From Berghia stephanieae (taxonomy: Eukaryota > Mollusca > Gastropoda > Nudibranchia > Aeolidiidae), in the NCBI GenBank assembly GCA_034508935.3, contig CM067447.1:35380065-35444064 (forward strand): a stretch of DNA of 64,000 bases, read 5' to 3'. The notes below the pieces were generated by a model that was given only the letters and a program-made list of their open reading frames with translations, did not search any database and was not told the DNA's origin. The position numbers were made by a program, and so were the translations under genes. This document shows, piece by piece, positions 11,386-23,400 of the stretch (position 1 is its first letter; every line of letters starts with the position of its first letter).

Positions 11386-12818
11386 CAGACCTGCCAACCT
11401 TCCCAGGATGAAAAAAGTATTCCATGACCCTAAAAAGTGTATTTTTTTAGCAAAAACGTGTATTTTGTTCACACATGTGGAAAAAAAGTGCGCACTATGC
11501 AAACATTTATATAAAAGCTAACATCAATCCCAAATCAAAATAAACTCTGATCTTCATCATTCAAGCAATCTCTAGTGATTACAAAATTATCGATTTATCG
11601 AGAAACTAAAACTTAATGGCCATTTAAAATTAGCATAAGGCTCAGAAATTGCAATATCAAAGGAAATTGCTTTCGAAACACTCAAAGAAATGACCAAAAG
11701 ACCCTTAACATGTTGGTAGTATTGATGCTAGTATCAGTGGAAGATGTGTTGGTTGTTGTAGCGATGTGCTCTCGTGGTGGTGGTGGTGATGATGATGAAG
11801 CTGTGGTGGCGGTGGTGGTAGAAGTGATGTGGTGGTGGGTGTGGCAGTGACAATGCTGTGATGGCAGTTGTAGAAGTGATGATGTCATGATGTTGATGGT
11901 AAGAGATGCTGATGAAGTTGTGATGGTGATATCTGCTAGGCCAGTACATCAGTTATGAGAAAATTTTGAGATAAAATATCTGGGAGAGTGGTCTTCAATT
12001 CAATAGATGACAATTTGCAACAGTAGCAAGATATTTTCCATATATGTTATCTAATGATCCATATCTCTCTCTGTTTTTTTAATTTTTTTTGAGCATTCAC
12101 TACTACTACTCCTCCTACTACTACTACTATTACTTCTATATACTACTAATACTATTACTTTGGTCAAATGATGGGAAATTCGCAAAGTATGTAATATGCA
12201 GAGACAAGTTAAATACTTCTAAAATGGTTCTAAAAAATTCATTTTGAACCAAATACCGTTCTTCAAGCTGCCCACTTTGTAATTCAAGACTCGTACAAAA
12301 TAATAAAGAAAAAAAAAAGATAATTATAAATTTTATAAATCAAAAGAGGGTAATTAAGTTATTATAAAGGGAAATAACCCATTTATGTTTAAGTTAACTA
12401 GCAATACAGTTTTTAATTGAAGGCTTCATAGTCAAAGATGTTAGTTCAATTAAATTTTCACTTAGAATTTTCTATTTAATAAGTGGCAAAAGTTTAAATG
12501 TGGTCTGAGACTATCTAAAGTATAAAACAAGCTTATATGCATAATTCTATGCAAATCCTCAAAAATGTATGAGAAAAATATTGGTGAAAACCGGCATCAT
12601 ATAAGCAACTGAAATGATAACTATAGTAGTAAATGTGATGCATCACTCATTCAGAAACACGGTCAACAGTTGGTGTACAACATGTACCTATGTATCAATG
12701 CATCAAATGTATCATCAAGATCATTCACATCACACATCTTTAAAAAAAATCGTATTAAATCCATTAAAATCGTATCCGCGTATTCAGGGTCCAAAAATCG
12801 TACTGGTTGGCAGGTCTG
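11386..12818. mobile_element. hAT-like non-autonomous element in the LINE
   Basis: Perfect 14-bp inverted ends CAGACCTGCCAACC, in a position that interrupts the LINE just after the LQEWE segment. The flanking 8 bases, TTTGGTAT and TTTCCCAT, agree at five of eight, so a hAT-style 8-bp duplication is plausible but degraded. No transposase frame is present. A GTGGTG/GATGAT-rich tract lies at 11,760-11,935. Repeats of AAAATCGTA occur near the right end. Confidence 0.7.
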
Positions 12819-13616
12819 TTTCCCATTCTTGTAGTTCAGCAAGATCGTCATTTGGTATTTTGCAGTTGTCTGTTGTTCTTATCTGATTATATAAAGCTGT
12901 GTCGTCAGAGAACAGAGAAAAGACATATTATCTTTGATCTTATACCTCATGGGAGATGTACACTAAAAATAGGGTGGACCCAAGGACTGAGCCCCGAGGT
13001 ACATCTGATGTCACCATCCTGAAAGTGGAAGTCTCACAGTCGACAAGAACTTGTTGGGTGCGATTGTCCAGAAATGCTGCAATTCATAGTATGATTTTAT
13101 TCATGATGCCAACATCATACAATTTCTGGATTCGCTGATGGTGAGAAACCTTGTTGAAGGCCTTGGCAAAGTCCAGTAGCACTAGATCAATTTGACCTCC
13201 TTTGTCAATAGCGGCTGAAAGATCACGTTAATGATATAAGTTGTGTTTGACATGAGCACTGCTTTCTAAATCTGTGCTGTTCATCACACAAAAATACTGT
13301 TAGTTTCGAGATATTCAGTTATTGAATGCTTTAACAGTTTGCAGCAGACGCAAGTTAATGAAATGGGACGGTAGTTTTGAGCTCTGCTTCTATCACCTTT
13401 CTTGTAGATGGGTTGGACAAGAGCGTGCTTCCAAACAATTGGTATGTCTCCCATTTCAAGAGAGAGTTTGAACAAGTGTGTGAGGGCAAGTACAAATTTG
13501 TTACTCAATATCTTTAAGAGACGGGATGGTATTTTGTCAGGGCCACATGCTTTCTTTGGATCTTGAGTGGCAAGGAGTTTGGAAACACCCTCTACTGTCA
13601 CATTGATTTCGGCCAT
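12819..13616 (-). pseudogene. LINE reverse transcriptase core
   Basis: The first part reads KKACGPDKIPSRLLKIL, LVQPIYKKGDRSRAQNYRP and ISLTCVCCKLLKH. It continues as LDFAKAFNKVSHHQRIQKL, AFLDNRTQQVLVDC and VPRGSVLGP, then SDDTALYNQIRTTDN and DLAELQEWE. These are RT motifs 2 to 6; the catalytic FADD box appears as SDD. Frame changes separate the blocks. Confidence 0.88.
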
Positions 13617-13840
13617 AGTGTTGTGATTGTTTTCTTTGCCTTGTAGTTGCTAAGTGGAAATTTTGGTATGAGCTTTTGAAGCAAAAACAGAGCAGAATTG
13701 GTAATTAACACTTTACTATCACACGTCGCAATAATGCGACCCGGAAATAGCTCGCTAGTCGTCACTGGACGCATTATTGTGACAGCGTCCCTTGGTTACG
13801 GAAAGGTTTGATAAAAGCCAGCAGAGTTATTCCTCCTGCG

Positions 13841-14252
13841 CAGGGTTGCCAGTTTGGCATTTTAAATGCCAGATTCCAAAAATCTGGCATTTTTGAAAAC
13901 CGTTTGGCATTAGAAAAATCATTTGGCATTTGGCATTTTCATTTGGCATTTTCTTTTCTTGTATATTATACTTCAAATGACACCTTTTCTCAACCGTGGT
14001 GTAGTGGTTTAGCACTCCACTTAGTAGTCAGTAGGTAAAAAATACCCCAACAGGAAATTTAGTATAATTCAAAAAAAGAAAAGAAAAGAAAACATGCAAG
14101 CCACCAGGATATGATAGTAAATTGTCTATCAAAAGTGACTAGTTTTCTTAGTGGGGGTGGGAGTCAACAGACTTTGGCATTTTTTTTGGAGTGTTTTGGC
14201 ATTTTTTGAGTCTTCCCCTGGCATTTTGTTGAAAAATAATCTGGCAACCCTG
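13841..14252. mobile_element. hAT MITE inside piggyBac
   Basis: 412 bp with inverted ends CAGGGTTGCCAG, flanked by the perfect 8-bp duplication CTCCTGCG (13,833-13,840 and 14,253-14,260). CAGGG ends with 8-bp duplications are hallmarks of hAT elements. The interior has many TTTGGCATTTT words close to both ends, likely subterminal motifs. There is no coding capacity. Confidence 0.93.
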
Positions 14253-14378
14253 CTCCTGCGCCTGTGCACTTCCTACTTTCGTTTTTCCGATAGTGTCAGT
14301 TTCCATTCTTCAACTGATCGAAAAAAACGCGATTCTAACACGATATTTGACGATTTTAGACACTTTTTTCACGTTGCC

Positions 14379-16225
14379 ATGGCTGCAGAAGGTGATGCCT
14401 CGACTAGCTACGTAGTAGACGATAACCAGGAGTTTCGTTATGACTCTGACTCGGAAGAAAGTGTCAATTCATGGGCTAGTTTCCCAACAGACGATCCTGA
14501 ATTCACTGTTACGCGACTTCTCGATGTTGATAGTGATAGTGGAGACGATTCTGATCATCATGAACCGACCAGAAATACAGTTGATAGAGGTGGACAAAGC
14601 GGCGTGGCATCAGGACAGACCCTTCCTCAGCATCAAACATCTAATAATATAGACTGGGAGCGTTTTGACGAAGGTGAGAGTCATCGATCGATGTGTTAAG
14701 GTCCTTTCACGAAGCGCTCTGGATTGTTGGTTGATCTCAATGAACCAACACCACTGGACTTCTTCAACTTATATTTCCCTGATGAAGTGATAAATTTACT
14801 CGTCACTGAGACAAACCGTTATGCTGCCCAATCCCTTGCTCCTCTCCCTGATAGCAATTTTTACAAGAAGAGGTGGACACCAGTCAGTGATGTGCAAGTG
14901 TGTGCTTTCATTGGATTGCAGATAGCCATGGGCATTGATCCCAAGACTTCCATCAGCGACCATTGGCAGAAGTATTGGCTCTTGGGCAACTGCTTCTCTG
15001 ATGTTATGCCCTATTACAATTATAAGATACTTCAAGCATTTTTCCATTTCAGGGACAACACTGGACGAATTCCTAGGGGTCAGGTTGGCTACATGCCTCT
15101 TTTTAAAATTCAACCTCTGCTAGATTTGACACAAAGTACATAAGGGACAAATTTCTACCCTAGTCAACATTTATCTGTGGACGAGTCGATGGCCCCGTTC
15201 AAAGGAAGGATTCATTTTCAGCAGTACATGTACATGCCAGACAAACCGACGAAAAGGGGGTTCAAGTTGTTAACCTTATGTGATGCAGCTACCTTTTTTT
15301 GCTTAAAATTCTGTGTGTATACAGGAAAAAACTATTTCAATTTTACTGGGCCAGATACATTTGTTGACCATGTAGTGAAAGATCTTCTGGAGTCATACTT
15401 AAATTTCAACCATGTCATTTACATGGACAGTTACTACTCATCCCCAACCCTGTTCAAGGCACTTGAACTTCAAAAAACTGGTGCTGTTGGGACAGTTCGA
15501 GAGGACAGGAAAGGCTTCCCCCTGCACTCAAAAAGAAAAATTTACGTCTGAAGAAATCAGATCCCCCAAAATTCTACTGCAGCGACAATCTTGTCTGTCT
15601 AACGTGGCACGACACCAAGCGATGTAACCTGCTCAGCACAGTTCACGGGAACGACACTGTGGAAAAACGTGTGCGGGCGAAGAACACCACAACAGGATAT
15701 CGTTCTGTCCATAAACCGATGATTGTTGAAAGATACAACAAATACATGGGTGGTGTCGACCACTTCGACCAGCTCATGATCAATTACTACTACCCTCACA
15801 GAAATTACAAATGGTACCTTGCCTTGTACCATTACGTCAAGGAAGTCGCCCTCGTCAATGCACACATCAGCTACAAACAACATATGCAACGAAAGGGAAA
15901 TGGAAAAGTTCTTGCCGTCAAAGTCTTCAGGAAGCAGCTTATTGATCAGCTTGTGAAGCCGAATGTAGCGATCTGTCACCACAAGAAGAAGTCGCGTCCC
16001 AATGCTGCACATCCTCGTTTGGTGGTTTCACAATTTGATCATTTTCCTCGAAAGTATACAACAAAGGAGCGTCCAAGATGTATTGTTTGCAAGCACATGA
16101 TAAGGAGGCAAACAAGTTACTACTGTGCACCATGCAATGCACCACTCTGCGTGGAACCGTGCTTCCGCCTGTATCACACGGAAGATGATTATCAAAAAGC
16201 CAGAGCGGCTCTTGGAAATTTGTGA
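14379..16225 (+). pseudogene. piggyBac transposase (DDE_Tnp_1_7 type)
   Basis: Starts at GCCATGG, a good initiation context, and would give about 615 residues. An acidic N-terminal region (DSDSEESVNSW, then DSDSGDDSDHHE) precedes the transposase core. The three catalytic aspartates expected for piggyBac are visible in SVDESMAPFKGR, VIYMDSYYSSP and GGVDHFDQLM. A C-terminal cysteine-rich domain reads CIVCKHM, YYCAPCNAPLC and CFRLYH. Two in-frame stops (14,697-14,699 and 15,141-15,143) and one frame change near 15,535 break it. Otherwise conservation is good, so it is not very old. An AATAAA lies near 16,421. Confidence 0.93.
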
Positions 16226-16429
16226 TTGTGAATGTTTTAATTATAATTAATTTCCACACTATGTATGGAGTCGCAGCAAATTCTTTTATTTTTTTGGAGT
16301 AGCAGCAAATTCAATTTATTTTGGAGTAGGAGAAAATTCATTTTATTTTGGAGTAGGTAGCAGAAAATTCATTTTATTTTGAAGTAGCAGTGAATACTTT
16401 GATTTTTCGGATTATCATGAAATAAAAAC

Positions 16430-17140
16430 AAACCATCAGATTTGGAGTTACATAACAAGAACTGTTTATTTGCAATGTTGAATTATTTATTCATCCATTG
16501 CAATCTGTTTTATGGGGATTATAGGTAATGATTATTTGTCAATAACAGAAAAACTTTTTTTTTTTTAAATTTCAAAAAAGTTTTTTAAATTTTAATTTAA
16601 AAAAAAATCTAACAATGTTGAATAATAGCTATAAACTATATTAATGTGTTTGTCAGTCATTTCAGTGTATTTTCTGAAAATTTGAAGCAATTCCATGCCA
16701 TAGTCATTGAGATATGGCCATTTTAGTACATGCACTAAAATGTTGAAAAGGCAGACCAGAATTGGTACTAAAACATGTAATCAAAACAAAATCACAATCG
16801 AATATGGACCCACATGACAAGAAACACTGTTATTTTTGCAATGTTAAGTTATTGATTCATTCATTTCAATCTGATTTTTTTGAGTTTTAAAGTAATATTT
16901 AATAATAAACAATAATTTGAAAAAGGACCACTTTTTTGTTAAAAAAATGTAAAATTTAACATTTGATAATTTAAAAAAAATTTTTTAATCAATAATTGCC
17001 CGCAACTACGCCAATGTATTTCTTATTTATTTAAGTGTGTTGTCTGAAAATTTGAAGCAATTCTATGCCATAGTCATTGAGATATAGGCATTTTAGTGCA
17101 TGTACTGAAATTTTGACAAGGCAGACCAAAATGGTTGTGC
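16430..17140. repeat. Tandem duplication in piggyBac 3' region
   Basis: Two diverged copies of about 350 bp, starting near 16,430 and 16,795. Both carry TGCAATGTT...TTATT, TCTGAAAATTTGAAGCAATT and CATAGTCATTGAGATAT. It is non-coding. Short near-identical 35-bp repeats containing GGAGTAG lie at 16,270-16,390. Confidence 0.8.
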
Positions 17141-17189
17141 CAGCAGGGGAAACTACTGGGTTTATTGGTGTGATAGTAAAGTGTTAAGT

Positions 17190-17540
17190 ATGTCTGCTTT
17201 TTCATTTGCATTAGAGTATAATACATGATCATGCTCAAGGGGCGCTATACCAACCGAATAGCACCTCCTACTTTTTAAAATAAATTTCCAGAGCTTTTTG
17301 TTTGAGTCTTCACTCAAGTTCCTTAACATAATTATGATAGGCTCTTCTACTCTCTCTTTGTGTTTCTTTTTTTCAGTCAGGTGTAATTGTACCAGTCTTT
17401 CTTATTGTTGGACTTTCTCGCTCTGCTCCATGCCTTTTGTTTCCGTCTGGATAATCATTTGACAGTAGTGTTTATCCGTGGTTGGTGAAATTTCCTTGAG
17501 CTTTCCTTCGTTGGTACATGTTTGGACATTATTCTGTTTA
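17190..17540 (-). pseudogene. LINE linker between endonuclease and RT
   Basis: Translation shows SKHVPTKESSRKFHQPRINT, LSRRKQKAWSRARKSNN, YHNYVKELSEDSNKKLWKF and KADIL. This is the conserved stretch that sits between endonuclease and RT in CR1/Jockey-type ORF2. It is bounded on both sides by transposon insertions. Confidence 0.8.
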
Positions 17541-17719
17541 CAGGGGTGAGAATGACTGGTCACAAAAAAGGAGGAAATTTTTCTTCGTGAAGATCATGAC
17601 CCATCCATGCGACCATAACCTATAAATTTGAATTTCACTAAAATTTGCCGAGACACAATCCAAAATTTGTCTCGCAGCAATTTCTGACACGACTCGGTGG
17701 AATTTCAAAAGTTGAAAGT

Positions 17720-18450
17720 GTAATTACATTTGGTGGTTGTAGTAGGGACGATGATGTGGTGGTGGTTGTAGTAGTAGTGGTGGTAGGGATGATGTGGTAG
17801 TGATTGTAGTAGTAGTGGTCGTATGGATGATTCTGTAGTGGTGGTTGTAGTAGTAGCGGTGGTAGGGATGATGTGGTAGTGATTATAGTAGTAATGGTCG
17901 TATGGATGATTGTGTGGTGGTGGTTGTAGTAGCTGTGGTAGGAATGATCATGTGGTGGTAGTTGTAGTAGTAGTGGTGGTAGGGATGATGTTGTGGTGGT
18001 TGTAGTAGTAGTAGTGGTGGTGTAGGGATGATGATGTGGTGGTGGTTGTAGTAGTGGTAGTAGGGTTTATGATGTGTTGGTGGTTGTAGTAGGAATGATG
18101 ATGTGGTGGTAGTTGTAGTAGTAGTGGTGGTAGGGACTATGTGGTATTATTTGTTGTAGTAGTGGTGCTAGGGATGATGGTGTGGTGGTGATTGTAGTAG
18201 TAATGGTATTAGAGTTGATGATGTGATGGTGGTTGTAGGGAATATGATGTGGTTGTAGTAGTAGTAGTCTTAGAGATGATTGTGTGGTGGTGGTTGTAGT
18301 AATTGTGATATGATGATGTGGTGGAAGTTGTAGTTGTAGTGGTGGTAGGGATGATGTGGTGTTATTTGTAGTAGTAGTGGTGGTAGGGATGATGATGTGG
18401 TGGTTGTTGTAATAGTAGTGGTGGTAGAGATGTTGATGTGTAGTGGTTTT
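17720..18450. repeat. GTGGTTGTAGTAG minisatellite
   Basis: About 15-20 imperfect units built from GATGATGTGGTGGTGG and TTGTAGTAGTAGTGGTGG, with a period of roughly 35-45 bases. Related arrays occur at about 28,105-28,305 and 58,650-58,770, and looser ones at 43,940-44,575 and 11,760-11,935. Confidence 0.9.
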
Positions 18451-18488
18451 GGTGAGTGTATTTATTCAGTGATGATAATAGCAATTTG

Positions 18489-18821
18489 TTTTTTGTTTGT
18501 TGCTTTAGGTCTCTTCCAACACAATTGAGGTTATATGAGAGACCGCTGAAACAAAAAAACAAGCAATCTAACAAAAATAGTACAAATGTCAATCAAAATC
18601 ATAACCTAAAGATATCATAAGCTAAATTATAAATAACCAAGAACAAACAGGCAGAGGATTTACAGGAAAAAAAATATCCCCTGTCAAAAATACAATCACA
18701 AACCAAAGAAGCAGGATAGGCTAGTAAAGAGAAGAAGAAACGACATCACTATCGGATCGTACACCCATGCGAACATCATAGGTATATGATTCAAGGGTGG
18801 TGCTCCCATCCAACCACCCGC
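18489..18821 (-). repeat. SINE2 copy with 12-bp target duplication
   Basis: Flanked by AATAGCAATTTG at 18,477-18,488 and 18,822-18,833. On the minus strand it starts GCGGGTGGTTGGATGGGAGC and ends GCAACAAACAAAAAAC. It is nearly identical to 7,383-7,712, which indicates recent activity. No A/B boxes of a tRNA were obvious to me. Confidence 0.92.
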
Positions 18822-19265
18822 AATAGCAATTTGTCAAAAAGGAGGAAAATGTCTCCGTCTATCGATCAAACACAAGCAAAGTATAAAAATAACAGGAACA
18901 TTGTTTTGTAATTTGTATTATGTAATATATTACTATTACTAGTATAAATCCATTCTTATCCTTAGACATAAATTGCCTTTTTGTAAACATTTAATGAATT
19001 GTCCTTTCCACATGTTAAAGGCCTACAATGTTATTCAAATAAAAGGCCAGAAAGTGTTGTTTTGTTTTGATTTTTACTTTATAAAGCAGGCTACAAAATC
19101 TTTTTTTACCGAAACCGAGTGGTTAATCAGCTTATAAACAACCCAAGAATCTTTCAAATTTAAAGTCCAAAGGTAAAAAGAAAGAAGAGTAAACTAAGCC
19201 AATCACCATTACTTTATTATAATACATATATTATCTCTGTATAACCAGATGATGTAATGGATCGT

Positions 19266-19354
<89 letters not shown>
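19266..19354. repeat. GT then GA microsatellite
   Basis: A short (GT)n is followed by about 38 GA units. The Arg-Glu frame over it is an artefact. A matching GA array is found in the sister copy at 51.5-51.8 kb. Confidence 0.95.
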
Positions 19355-19356
<2 letters not shown>

Positions 19357-19724
19357 CATTTGTCTCTCCCCTTCCCCTTCAACCATCAACTAGCTAATCA
19401 AACAACACCACTGTTCTTCTATATCAACTGTGACATCTGGTGCCATTCTGTCTGGCCCGACGTCATACAAACGGGACCATCACCAGTTCACGAGACTGAG
19501 CACAGGTGTCAAAATATGACATAAGACATAATGGTGATTTTGTGGTTTTGAGGAAAATGCTTGACACGGCAAATTCAACGGAAAATATGAGAAATTCTCA
19601 AAATCAGTGTTTGTTTATCAAAAAAAAAAATTGAAAAAGGAGGAATTGTGATGGGGATGGGCGGAGATAAACTACCATTTAGGCGGAAATCCGCCTTTAG
19701 GCGGAAGATTCTCAGCCCTGTGTT

Positions 19725-20280
19725 TAGGTGGTTATTGATTGCAATCCAAACATCAGGTAGGTTCAAATCTCTGCTTAACCAAAGTACATTCTTTAGGTCA
19801 AGGTTATCAATACAGCATGTTATCTCAGTTATTTATTCCATAGTTGAATTTGAAGGTGTCCTGTACATAGCGCCCACAGTGATTAGGCCTTGTTCTGTTT
19901 TGATATTTACAATTACAAACACCGATTCTGATTTTGTTTGAATGCCAAGCTTTAATACTGAGAGGTTCGTTGTTGTTACAACCAGCATCCCACAGTACCT
20001 ACTTCCTCTGTCTTTTCTAAACACGTTGAAATCTGTTTCTGGTGGAAATATTTCACTGTCCTTTATTTCAGAATCTTGCCATGTCTGGTTTTATGTCTGA
20101 CATCAATTTCCAAAATTCGGGTAGTTTTGGAGTTATACTTTGAAAGTTTATGGTTATAGTTCTAAACACTGTTGGTTTGCCTGTTTGCTATATTAAGCAC
20201 ATTATTTGAGCTGATTCGGTTATTGATTCTTTTCATTTAATTTGGACTCATGTTGGCCCTTCTTCCCCTCTTTGCTGTTA
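19725..20280 (-). pseudogene. LINE endonuclease fragment
   Basis: Minus-strand translation gives PEFWKLMSDIKPDM, FRKDRGSRYCGMLVVTTTN, SESVFVIVNIKT and TVGAMYRTPSNSTMEY, then RDLNLPDVW. These match the apurinic-type endonuclease of CR1/Jockey LINEs (the FY/YRxPxxS and GDFNLPDI motifs). Stops and frame changes are present. The second half of the endonuclease is missing next to the hAT-like insertion. Confidence 0.85.
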
Positions 20281-20429
20281 TTGTCTCATTCATGTCTCTA
20301 TATAACACGAGTAAAAAAAAATACAAACTACATATAAGTTGATATTGGTTAAGTCAATGTTATCACTCATATTCAAGATAAAATTACAAATAAACAGGCA
20401 TTTTCATTGAATAAAAAAGCTACTGTTAA

Positions 20430-23400
20430 TAGGTACCGCAAACTGAATTTTCAAACTTGAAAATGGCAGTTGATTGTTAGTTATATGATTAGTACAAGCC
20501 ATTCGAAGAATTTTGATACCAAATACAAGGATGTATCTTGAATATTAAGGAAGTTATGACGATTCGAAATTTTTGAAATTCCGTCGTTTTTCGCCAATGG
20601 CCAGGAGACCAACTTTGGAACACCACAAACAAAAATGTATAACCTCCAGACACCCAAAACCTCTTGAGTACGAACCCAAGTATATAGAGAACAAACTCAA
20701 TTTTTTTCAGGGGTGTGACACAAAAATAAAATTGTCGTTTATTCAATCAAAAATGGGAAAAAGCCCAATTTCCCATGTTCTGCGAACGGACATGAAAATC
20801 TTCAATTTTAGTCAAATTCAAAAATTTGTAAAAAAACAACAAATAAAGCTACATTAACCAAATACATATCAAATTAAAGCTAAAGAAAAGATCTATTACA
20901 GCAAAGGGATATCAGAAGGGATGGACCCAACCAAATGTACTTTGTCATAATAAAAGTACACACATTCATCATCAATTACAAAAAATCATACATTTTGGAA
21001 AATTCATAAAAAATCAAAGAAATTGTTAAAACCACTTATGTTTCCACACAAGCGAGGGATATCGTATATATTTCATGTAAATATTTAATAGATACAAATA
21101 TATCTCCCTCCATTAGCTACTAAGCAATTGAAAATGACACCCTAATTTCAATATTATGCGAACGGACATGAAAATGAAACACAATCCGCTGTTTGAAAAT
21201 AGTGAGTGATGGATCAAAAATTAGCAATTATCATTGGTATCACTAGATTGAACACTGGCAAAATGAGCAGTAAGCATTACAAAAAGATCATCCAAACTGC
21301 CTGACAACTTTAATTTAGTCTTTTGACATATCGCTTTCTGAAATCTAATTTCATTGCGAAATGCTTCTATAGCTTGTTTTTTGGAAAAATATCCCTGCAC
21401 TTTCTTATAAAGAGTATTTACATTATCAACATTGGTGCATGGACCACCATGTTGTTTTAAAACAGCAGTTAAATTAGATGTGATAGTGATTGATTTAACT
21501 TCTTTTTGGAGTTTCTTTTCTTGGTTTTCAACCATCTTCTCTTGCATTTGTATCTTTACTTTATCTTCCTCTTCTACTTTCCTTTTCTTTAAACATGGAG
21601 CATATGATCTACTAAATTTGAAAAGATTATCTCTTTCATTAGATGTTTTACTTGCAATAAAATCAACAACATCATTTCGCTTAGACATATGAATGCTAGA
21701 ACGATTAAACAATGAACAATTTCTTCTTTTGTGGACATCAAAATCGAAGTCACCAAAGGCACTTTCACCAATCAAATTAGTCAATGGACAATGAGCTAAC
21801 TTAGAAGAAATTTCAGCGGGCAATGCTGAACTAAATGAGCCATCTAAAAAGTCTGCTAACTGTCGTTTAGTTACAGCAACAAGTTCAGTACAAATGGTGA
21901 CAATGGCATTTCTCATAATACATAATTGATCATCATTACAATTTGATACAAAAACATTGATTGCTTGAACAGTAGGACTAGAAAGTCTAAATTCTTCACC
22001 AAACACACAGACAAAATCATCATCCATAAGGCAAGAAGGATCTTGGAAAAAAGCAAACATTTTCTGAACATACAAATAAAAATCATTATATTTCACTTTA
22101 CTGCTTGTCAACAAAATCCAATATGGCCCAGTCACCTTAACATAAAGTAAAGCAATGACACATATCAAGCACATAATGGTGGGATCTGAAATGTCATAAC
22201 TCAAACTGATCATTTTCTGATTAATGGTCTCTGGCAAAATGCTAGATGAAAAAAAAACCTTAATGCTTGAGTGGTGAAAAATCAATGCTGCTGCAGCTGC
22301 ATAAAAACAGTTAAATCGATTAGATTTGAATGATGGAATTAAAGAGCTGGGACAATGGGTCAACCAGTAAACCCGATAACCATTCTTCTGATCACCCCTG
22401 GGACCAAGCAAATCACATGCATGTTTGATTGTCCGTGATGTAGCAGTCATATCATCTGACTGGAACCTAGCAAACATTGACTCTCTATCCCTCCCAAGAC
22501 CATCCCCATCACCCAATTGACATTCAATATTAGACAATGCAGTCTCACAAGCAGCACTCATACCTAAAAGGAAGTGAGCGTTACAATGCAAAAAGGAAAT
22601 TTGAACACCTCGACCAAGTTTTTCATTTATATAATCATTCAATTTTGAATCATACAATTTCATACAAGAGGCCCTATCAGTCATTGTGCTAGTAACCTTT
22701 TCTAACAAATTATCTAAAACATCATGAGTGGAAATATCTGAATAAGAACTATACACATCATATACACAACATATTGACTGTCAAATCCAGAAGACTATTG
22801 GCATCTTCACAAGCAATAGGACTAAAACCTAAATACAATGTTGTATCATTGTCTAGTGACACTTGATGGCCTACAATTTTCTGCTGGTCTCGTGATGTAC
22901 CATCAGAATGAAGAGTAACATTAGAAGAGTTCAAGACGCCTTCAGCATTTTGTAAATGGCAAATAACATTAGCTTCTTCACAAATATTGTTACATGTTCT
23001 GGCACAAGGCAAATGATCAAAACTGTAATTAAACTAGACATTTTGAAATAGTAGATATACAATGCTTAACATTGTCAGCAGACACCCCTACCCTTGACAT
23101 CAAATCAATAACTACAGACCGCATGGCAGAAGAATAAGCATTTTTACAAGGCTCTTTAACAGAAACAACATCAACATCTTGAAACGAACATTTACAACTC
23201 TCAAAATCATCATTGTTCTTATTTTCTTTCTCAAGTAATTTTATAGTATGCTTTAATTGCTTATTGATAGAGGACAAATTATTCAATTCATTTTTAACAT
23301 TATCAATTTCTTTGGTCTTTGAAGATTCAACTTCTCTTGCTTTACGCTTAACATCCAAATATTTATCATTTATTCTTTTTCTATCTTCCTCAGCTTTATC

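Larger units (their letters stand above)
13709..17183 (+). mobile_element. piggyBac transposon, TTAA target duplication
   Basis: Identical 16-bp inverted ends CACTTTACTATCACAC are flanked by TTAA at 13,705-13,708 and 17,184-17,187. It inserted into the LINE linker. Near the left end is a TCGCAATAATGCGA palindrome, typical of subterminal repeats in this superfamily. The left untranslated part holds a hAT MITE, and the right untranslated part contains a tandem duplication of about 360 bp. The transposase is disrupted, so the copy is inactive. Confidence 0.95.
17541..19720. mobile_element. hAT-like element with internal minisatellite
   Basis: Ends read CAGGGGTGAGAATGAC and, inverted, CAGGGCTGAGAATC. 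The LINE bases TGTTTA occur on both sides (left TCTGTTTA; right TGTTTAGG just past CCCTG), consistent with a slightly decayed target duplication. Inside are a 0.7 kb minisatellite, a SINE2 copy and a GA array. Parts of the same element recur at about 45,570-46,010, 51,150-52,100 and 58,183-58,430. No transposase frame is visible. Confidence 0.65.
10262..20280 (-). mobile_element. LINE (APE-type non-LTR, CR1/Jockey-like), opened by three insertions
   Basis: Five minus-strand protein segments lie in the order expected of one LINE ORF2. They are: endonuclease at 20,280-19,725; a linker at 17,540-17,188; the start of RT at 13,704-13,284; RT catalytic to late RT at 13,283-12,819; and the C-terminal tail at 11,385-10,706. 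Between them lie a 2.2 kb hAT-like element, a piggyBac, and a 1.4 kb hAT-like element. At the piggyBac site, removing one TTAA restores the reading KADILNYQFCSVF, a conserved LINE linker, so the pieces belonged to one copy. The copy is decayed, with stops and frame changes. The clade call is from motif style only. Confidence 0.85.

Noticed and set aside
14796-15113. Antisense frame over the piggyBac transposase
   Set aside because: Shadow of the well-supported plus-strand transposase.
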